DNA from: JAYEKL01 sp034660995
GTDB lineage: Bacteria > Patescibacteriota > Minisyncoccia > JAHIHE01 > JAGLIN01
Direction of reading: 5' to 3'
DNA: 7,186 bases
Assembly: GCA_034660995.1 (NCBI GenBank)
Contig: JAYEKL010000111.1
Location: 1-7,186 of the forward strand
In this document: positions 3,520 through 7,186 of the stretch, piece after piece
How the letters are laid out: each line of letters begins with the position of its first letter
How positions within the stretch are numbered: position 1 is the first letter of the stretch
Program-made: the position numbers and the translations under genes
Notes under the pieces: model-generated
What the model was told of the DNA's origin: nothing
The model's input: only the letters and a program-made list of their open reading frames with translations
Databases searched by the model: none

Positions 3520-6500
3520 ATGTTTAAAAAAGTAAATCCAAGGCAAAATTTTCCGGAGATGGAAAAGGATATTCTGAAATTTTGGGAAGAGAATGAAATA
3601 TTTAAAAAATCTATAGACAATAGGAGCGATAAAAAGACTTATAGTTTTTTTGATGGTCCGCCATTTGCGACAGGAATGCCTCATTATGGGCATGTTGTGG
3701 CGAATGTAATGAAAGACGTTGTGCCGAGATATTGGACAATGCGCGGATATAGAGTTGAAAGAAAATGGGGTTGGGACTGCCATGGACTTCCAGTTGAAAA
3801 TTTGATTGAGAAAGAATTAGAAATTAAGAACAAGCAAGAGATTGAAGATATGGGAATTGATAAGTTTAACGAAGTGTGTTGTAGTTCGGTTCTTCGTTAT
3901 GCTGATGAATGGAAAAAGTTTATTCCGCGAATTGGTAGGTGGGTTGATATGGAGAATGATTATCGGACAATGGATTGGAAATACACAGAGTCAATTTGGT
4001 GGGTTTTTTCGGAATTGTATAAAAAAGGACTTGTCTATGAAGGATATAAACCAATGCATATTTGCCCGCGCTGTGAAACAACTCTTTCTAATTTTGAAGT
4101 AACGCAGGGATATAAAGATATTACGGATTTGTCCGCGACGGTGAAATTTAAGTTGAGAGCGGGACAGAAAATAGGTGGTTTTGATGCTGGTGAAAATACT
4201 TTTGTTTTGGCTTGGACAACGACGCCGTGGACTTTGCCGGGAAATGTGGCTTTGGCGGTGGGGAATAGTATTAAGTATCAAGTAGTTAGTATTAAGGGAG
4301 AAAGTAGTTTTTATGTTTTGGCGAAGGATAGGGTTGAAGAGATATTGGAAGATAAAGAATTTGAAGTTTTGAGTGAAATTGATAGTAAGGAATTGGTTGG
4401 CTTGGAGTATGAGCCATTGTTTAATTATTATGCAAACAAAAGAGGCTTAGCCTCCAGTGTGGAGGCTAAGCCTCTGGAATTCTTAGAAAACGCCTATAAA
4501 ATTTATCCCGCGGATTTTGTTTCAACGGAAGATGGAACGGGCGTAGTGCATATTGCGCCAGCGTTTGGGAATGATGATATGAAACTAGCAGAAAAATACA
4601 ATCTACCATTTATTCAGCATGTTGGAATGAATGGAAGATTTAAGAATGGAGTTGTAGATTTTAGGGAGAAGATAGATTTGCAAAAAGGCTCCACAGCCTT
4701 GCAGGACTATGGAGCCAACGATGCCAACACTGTTGGCAGGGAAGTAAAGCCAAAGAGAAATCCAAGAGAGACTGATGAAAAAATTGTGAAATGGTTGGAA
4801 GAAAATAATAAATTATTTAGTAAAGAAAATTATAAGCATAGCTATCCGCATTGTTGGCGGTGTGATACTCCACTGCTTAATTATGCGACGAGTTCTTGGT
4901 TTGTAAAAGTAACGGATGTTAAAGATAAAATGGTTGCGAATAATAAAAAAATAAATTGGACACCAGAATATATTAAAGAAGGACGATTTGGGAAATGGTT
5001 GGAAGATGCGCGGGATTGGGCGGTTTCGAGAAGTAGATATTGGGGCGCGCCATTGCCAATTTGGCGGTGTAAAAAATGTAAAAATATAGAAGTTATAGAT
5101 TCTATTGATAAGTTAAGAGAACAAACTGACCAGAAAATAACTAAATTTATTCTATTACGTCATGGCGAGAGTGAAAATAATGTAAAAGATATAAAAGCTG
5201 GACAGCTTGATGGCTATCCTTTAACTAAAAAAGGTATTAAACAGGTGGAAGAAGCGGTGGAAATATTAAAAAAAGAAAAAATTGATTTTATAATATCGTC
5301 TCCAATACTTAGAACTAAACAAACAGCTGATCTTGTAAATAATGTATTAAAAGTAGAACGAATTGAAGATGAAAGAATTAAGGAATATGATTTTGGTTCA
5401 TGGAATGGACATAGTCGTAATGATTCATTTTGTAAAGAAGATGAGCTTTATAAAGAATATAAGAAATTAGCTAATAATAGTGAGAAATATAATTTTAAAT
5501 TTGGAGGAGATGGGGAATCAAGACAGGATATTGAAAACAGAGTAAGAGAATTTATAGAAGAAGTTGTAGAAAAATATGCTGGAAAAAATATCTTAGTTGT
5601 TGGTCACGGAGGGATTAATGCAATGTTTCATCGGGTTGTAGAAAGGGTTTCGATAAAAAACACCTACAAATACGAATTTATGCTTGGTAATGCAAAGCAG
5701 CGTATATTTTATATGGATGAAGATAAAAAAGAATTTGATTTGCATAGACCTAATATTGATAAGATTGAAATAAAATGTTCTCAGTGCGGTAGCAAGGCAA
5801 AAATTACTGGTGATGTTTTTGATTGTTGGTTTGAGTCGGGGTCAATGCCTTACGCGCAGTGGCATTATCCATTTGAAAATAAAGATAAGTTTGAGAAAGG
5901 GTTTCCAGCTGAATTTATCGCGGAAGGACTAGATCAAACGCGTGGTTGGTTCTATACATTAATAGTTTTAGCAACTGCTCTTTTTGAAAAACCAGCTTTT
6001 AGGAATGTAATTGTCAATGGAATTGTTATGGCAGAGGACGGGCAGAAAATGAGTAAGAGATTGAAGAATTATCCAGAACCAGATTTATTAGTTGAAAAAT
6101 ATGGCGCGGACGCTTTACGATATTACTTGTTGATCTCACCAGTGATGAAAGCAGAAAATCTTCGTTTTTCTGAGCGTGGGGTTGATGAAGTTTTGAAGAA
6201 ATTTATTTTAACATTGTGGAATATTTATTCATTTTTGGTAATGAATAGTGATATAGACAAGCAGAGTGATAAATATAGCGGAACGGAGCGCGTTGCTCCA
6301 AAAAGTATTAGAAGCTCAAATCTTTTAGATAAATGGATTTTATCTGAATTTAATATTTTGGTTGAGGAAGTAAACAAGCAAATGCAAAATTATGATTTAG
6401 CAAGAGCAGCTAGACCATTAAATGAGTTTGTCGATAAATTATCAAACTGGTATGTTCGTAGAAGCAGAAAAAGATTTGTTTCAGAAAATATAGAAGACAA

Positions 6501-7186
6501 AAAGTTTGCTTTTCAGACTTTGCATTATGTTTTGACGGAGTATGCAAAACTCTTTGCTCCATTTATGCCGTTTTTAGCTGAGGAAATTTATCAAAATTTA
6601 ACTGATAAAGAATCAGTTCACTTAGAAGATTTTCCAATTTCTGATAAGAATTTAATTGATTGGAGAGTTAGTGAGAAGATGAATTTTGTGAGAGATGTAG
6701 TTACGGTGGGGCTGGCAATTAGGGCGAAAAATGGATTGAAAGTAAGACAGCCGTTAGCGGAATTACGAATTAAGAATTACGAATTAAGAATTACGGAGGA
6801 GCTTTTAGATTTAATAAAAGACGAGTTGAATGTGAAGAAAGTTGAATTTGTGGAGTCTTTGCAAATAGGCTCCACAGCCCGGAGCCTGCCCCGCACTGCG
6901 ATGCGGGGGGACAATGGAGCCAACGATTTGAATAATTGGATTTGCGAAGAAGATGGTAAAATTAAGATTGCTCTTAATTTAAATATTACAGATGAGTTAA
7001 AATTAGAAGGACAGGCAAGAGAAATTGTTCGGCATATTCAAGTAATGCGTAAAAAAGCAAAATACAATCGAGATGATAAAATAATGATTAAATATAGTTT
7101 TACTAATGAAAATAAAGATATAGAAAAAGTTTTTAGCGAGTGGGGAAATTATATTAAAAAAGAATGCTTGGCGGGAGAAATTGTAT
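3520..7186 (+). CDS. ileS: Isoleucyl-tRNA synthetase, type 2, with inserted histidine-phosphatase domain (3' end missing)
   Basis: Open from ATG 3520 to the window end (1222 codons). It charges tRNA-Ile with isoleucine in the cytoplasm and edits valine errors. ATP-binding HIGH-type motif PPFATGMPHYGH (HYGH 55-58), WGWDCHGLPVE (83-93), editing-domain TTTPWTLPGN (233-242) and GTGVVHIAPAFGNDD (339-353), KMSKR (843-847) and a C-terminal anticodon-binding region with SNWYVRRSRKRF (975-986) are all intact. The PPFATG-x-PHYGH form marks the eukaryote/archaeon-like class (often mupirocin-insensitive). Cysteine pairs at 182/185, 445/448, 517/520 and 753/756 suggest zinc sites. Between the last two pairs lies a complete histidine-phosphatase domain (541-738). 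Further additions, at 308-319, about 387-402 and about 1114-1135, are encoded by palindromic repeats. Removing the domain and repeats leaves an ordinary type-2 length, with perhaps a few dozen C-terminal residues beyond the window. There is no Shine-Dalgarno; the start fits the family's MFKKVNPRQNFP-like opening. Confidence 0.95.
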   Translation, partial: MFKKVNPRQNFPEMEKDILKFWEENEIFKKSIDNRSDKKTYSFFDGPPFATGMPHYGHVVANVMKDVVPRYWTMRGYRVERKWGWDCHGLPVENLIEKELEIKNKQEIEDMGIDKFNEVCCSSVLRYADEWKKFIPRIGRWVDMENDYRTMDWKYTESIWWVFSELYKKGLVYEGYKPMHICPRCETTLSNFEVTQGYKDITDLSATVKFKLRAGQKIGGFDAGENTFVLAWTTTPWTLPGNVALAVGNSIKYQVVSIKGESSFYVLAKDRVEEILEDKEFEVLSEIDSKELVGLEYEPLFNYYANKRGLASSVEAKPLEFLENAYKIYPADFVSTEDGTGVVHIAPAFGNDDMKLAEKYNLPFIQHVGMNGRFKNGVVDFREKIDLQKGSTALQDYGANDANTVGREVKPKRNPRETDEKIVKWLEENNKLFSKENYKHSYPHCWRCDTPLLNYATSSWFVKVTDVKDKMVANNKKINWTPEYIKEGRFGKWLEDARDWAVSRSRYWGAPLPIWRCKKCKNIEVIDSIDKLREQTDQKITKFILLRHGESENNVKDIKAGQLDGYPLTKKGIKQVEEAVEILKKEKIDFIISSPILRTKQTADLVNNVLKVERIEDERIKEYDFGSWNGHSRNDSFCKEDELYKEYKKLANNSEKYNFKFGGDGESRQDIENRVREFIEEVVEKYAGKNILVVGHGGINAMFHRVVERVSIKNTYKYEFMLGNAKQRIFYMDEDKKEFDLHRPNIDKIEIKCSQCGSKAKITGDVFDCWFESGSMPYAQWHYPFENKDKFEKGFPAEFIAEGLDQTRGWFYTLIVLATALFEKPAFRNVIVNGIVMAEDGQKMSKRLKNYPEPDLLVEKYGADALRYYLLISPVMKAENLRFSERGVDEVLKKFILTLWNIYSFLVMNSDIDKQSDKYSGTERVAPKSIRSSNLLDKWILSEFNILVEEVNKQMQNYDLARAARPLNEFVDKLSNWYVRRSRKRFVSENIEDKKFAFQTLHYVLTEYAKLFAPFMPFLAEEIYQNLTDKESVHLEDFPISDKNLIDWRVSEKMNFVRDVVTVGLAIRAKNGLKVRQPLAELRIKNYELRITEELLDLIKDELNVKKVEFVESLQIGSTARSLPRTAMRGDNGANDLNNWICEEDGKIKIALNLNITDELKLEGQAREIVRHIQVMRKKAKYNRDDKIMIKYSFTNENKDIEKVFSEWGNYIKKECLAGEIV
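4441..4475. repeat. Perfect 35-bp palindrome translated inside ileS
   Basis: AGAGGCTTAGCCTCCA (4441-4456) and its exact complement (4460-4475) flank the triplet GTG. It encodes RGLASSVEAKPL (308-319), in a loop before the editing motif where relatives vary in length. The other two forward frames contain a stop inside the palindrome (TAG at 4448-4450, TAA at 4467-4469), so only the frame actually used can be read through. Confidence 0.85.
4687..4738. repeat. Palindromic coding repeat, copy 1, plus adjacent small hairpin
   Basis: GGCTCCACAG (4687-4696) pairs with CTATGGAGCC (4707-4716), one mismatch, and inner CCT (4697-4699) with AGG (4703-4705). Five bases later TGCCAACA, C, TGTTGGCA (4722-4738) is a second perfect 8-bp-arm hairpin. 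Together they add roughly QKGSTALQDYGANDANTVGR to IleRS (388-407), between a variable GRFKNGVVDF segment and VKPKRN. The outer part recurs at 6868-6921. Confidence 0.75.
5140..5733 (+). other. Histidine-phosphatase domain inserted in IleRS (residues ~541-738)
   Basis: About 198 residues with every core feature of the histidine phosphatase (phosphoglycerate mutase-like) superfamily: phospho-acceptor motif LLRHGES (R547, H548), second arginine in SSPILRTKQTA (R598), acid/base glutamate in IKEYDFGSWNG (E622) and second catalytic histidine in VVGHGG (H696). It is therefore predicted to be catalytically competent, with substrate unknown (family members act on sugar phosphates, nucleotides or phosphohistidine). 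IleRS sequence resumes at DLHRPNIDKI, the conserved stretch that normally follows shortly after SIDKLREQT. A hand count gives about 30% GC for 5161-5700, against about 36-38% in 300 bp on each side, which hints at separate ancestry. Confidence 0.9.
6285..6299. repeat. Short palindrome in ileS, possible repeat remnant
   Basis: GGAGC (6285-6289) and GCTCC (6295-6299) flank GCGTT, in a GC-rich patch (GGAACGGAGCGCG) set in AT-rich sequence. It encodes GTERVAP in a variable linker before the anticodon-binding region (NLLDKWILSEFN). Given the other coding palindromes it may be an eroded member, but 5-bp arms could be chance. Confidence 0.35.
6760..6795. repeat. 14-bp tandem repeat in ileS
   Basis: The unit GAATTACGAATTAA occurs at 6760-6773 and 6774-6787, followed by a partial third copy (6788-6795). 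Because 14 is not a multiple of three, successive copies are read in different frames, yet the ORF stays open (ELRIKNYELRIT). It lies after the conserved VRQPLA segment, where relatives show a short variable turn. Confidence 0.8.
6868..6921. repeat. Palindromic coding repeat, copy 2, with a second palindrome nested in it
   Basis: Outer arms GGCTCCA (6868-6874) and TGGAGCC (6915-6921). The flanks TTTGCAAA-T-A before and ACGAT after match copy 1 at 4687-4716. In place of the copy 1 centre is a GC-rich block holding CCCCGCA (6889-6895) paired with TGCGGGG (6902-6908) around a 6-nt loop. The encoded peptide starts QIGSTA and ends DNGAND, the same reading phase as copy 1 (KGSTA ... DYGAND). It lies in a variable loop after ELNVKKVEF. 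Confidence 0.8.

Noticed and set aside
3517..4281. Minus-strand and alternate-frame ORFs over the ileS start
   Set aside because: ileS frame motifs (HYGH, WGWDCHGLP, CPRC) occupy this region. The competing ORFs show no family signature.
4266..4296. Direct repeat AGTATTAAG within ileS
   Set aside because: Two nine-base copies in AT-rich coding sequence are likely chance and lie in an ordinary part of the protein.
5140..5733. Intein within ileS
   Set aside because: The insert lacks splice-junction Cys/Ser and terminal His-Asn residues and any Hint or homing-endonuclease motif. It is a recognisable histidine phosphatase.

Overview
This is an AT-rich bacterial window. It carries four complete genes on the + strand, the first 1222 codons of a fifth (isoleucyl-tRNA synthetase, IleRS), and many small palindromic elements both between and inside genes. 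The stops seen are TAA and TAG, there is no in-frame TGA, and the standard bacterial code fits. Low GC, a type-2 (eukaryote/archaeon-like) IleRS, a ComF-like protein with an added winged helix, a compact BrnT-like/CopG-like toxin-antitoxin pair and many palindromic mini-repeats suggest a Candidate Phyla Radiation (Patescibacteria) genome. That assignment is inference; there is no rRNA or other phylogenetic marker beyond the proteins.

Layout. 1-30: possible start of a minus-strand gene (weak). 31-438: no gene; a long hairpin (118-170), a 174-bp element with 26-bp terminal inverted repeats and a second palindrome inserted in one arm (178-351), then a near-perfect promoter. 439-1602: GT4-type glycosyltransferase. 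1614-1653: promoter overlapped by a 12-bp-arm palindrome. 1654-2634: winged-helix plus ComF-like phosphoribosyltransferase fusion, apparently from a leaderless mRNA. 2686-2720: second leaderless-type promoter with an 8-bp-arm operator. 2721-3294: toxin and antitoxin, 1 nt apart, closed by a strong intrinsic terminator whose loop contains the antitoxin stop codon. 3315-3519: promoter and a 93-bp inverted-repeat element. 3520-end: ileS, unfinished.

The most striking object is ileS. Its reading frame is unbroken, but it carries (i) a complete histidine-phosphatase domain of about 200 residues between the two CxxC pairs of a zinc ribbon in the catalytic half; (ii) two copies of one palindromic element in the same reading phase, one of them split by a further palindrome; (iii) an unrelated perfect 16-bp-arm palindrome translated in the only forward frame without a stop; and (iv) a 14-bp tandem repeat. 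All fall at points where family members vary in length, and all recognisable active-site motifs are intact.

The genes do not form one obvious pathway. The glycosyltransferase probably acts in surface polysaccharide synthesis, the winged-helix/PRTase looks like a self-regulated nucleotide-linked or competence-related regulator, the TA pair is a stand-alone autoregulated module, and ileS is an essential translation gene. No start codon has a convincing Shine-Dalgarno sequence.
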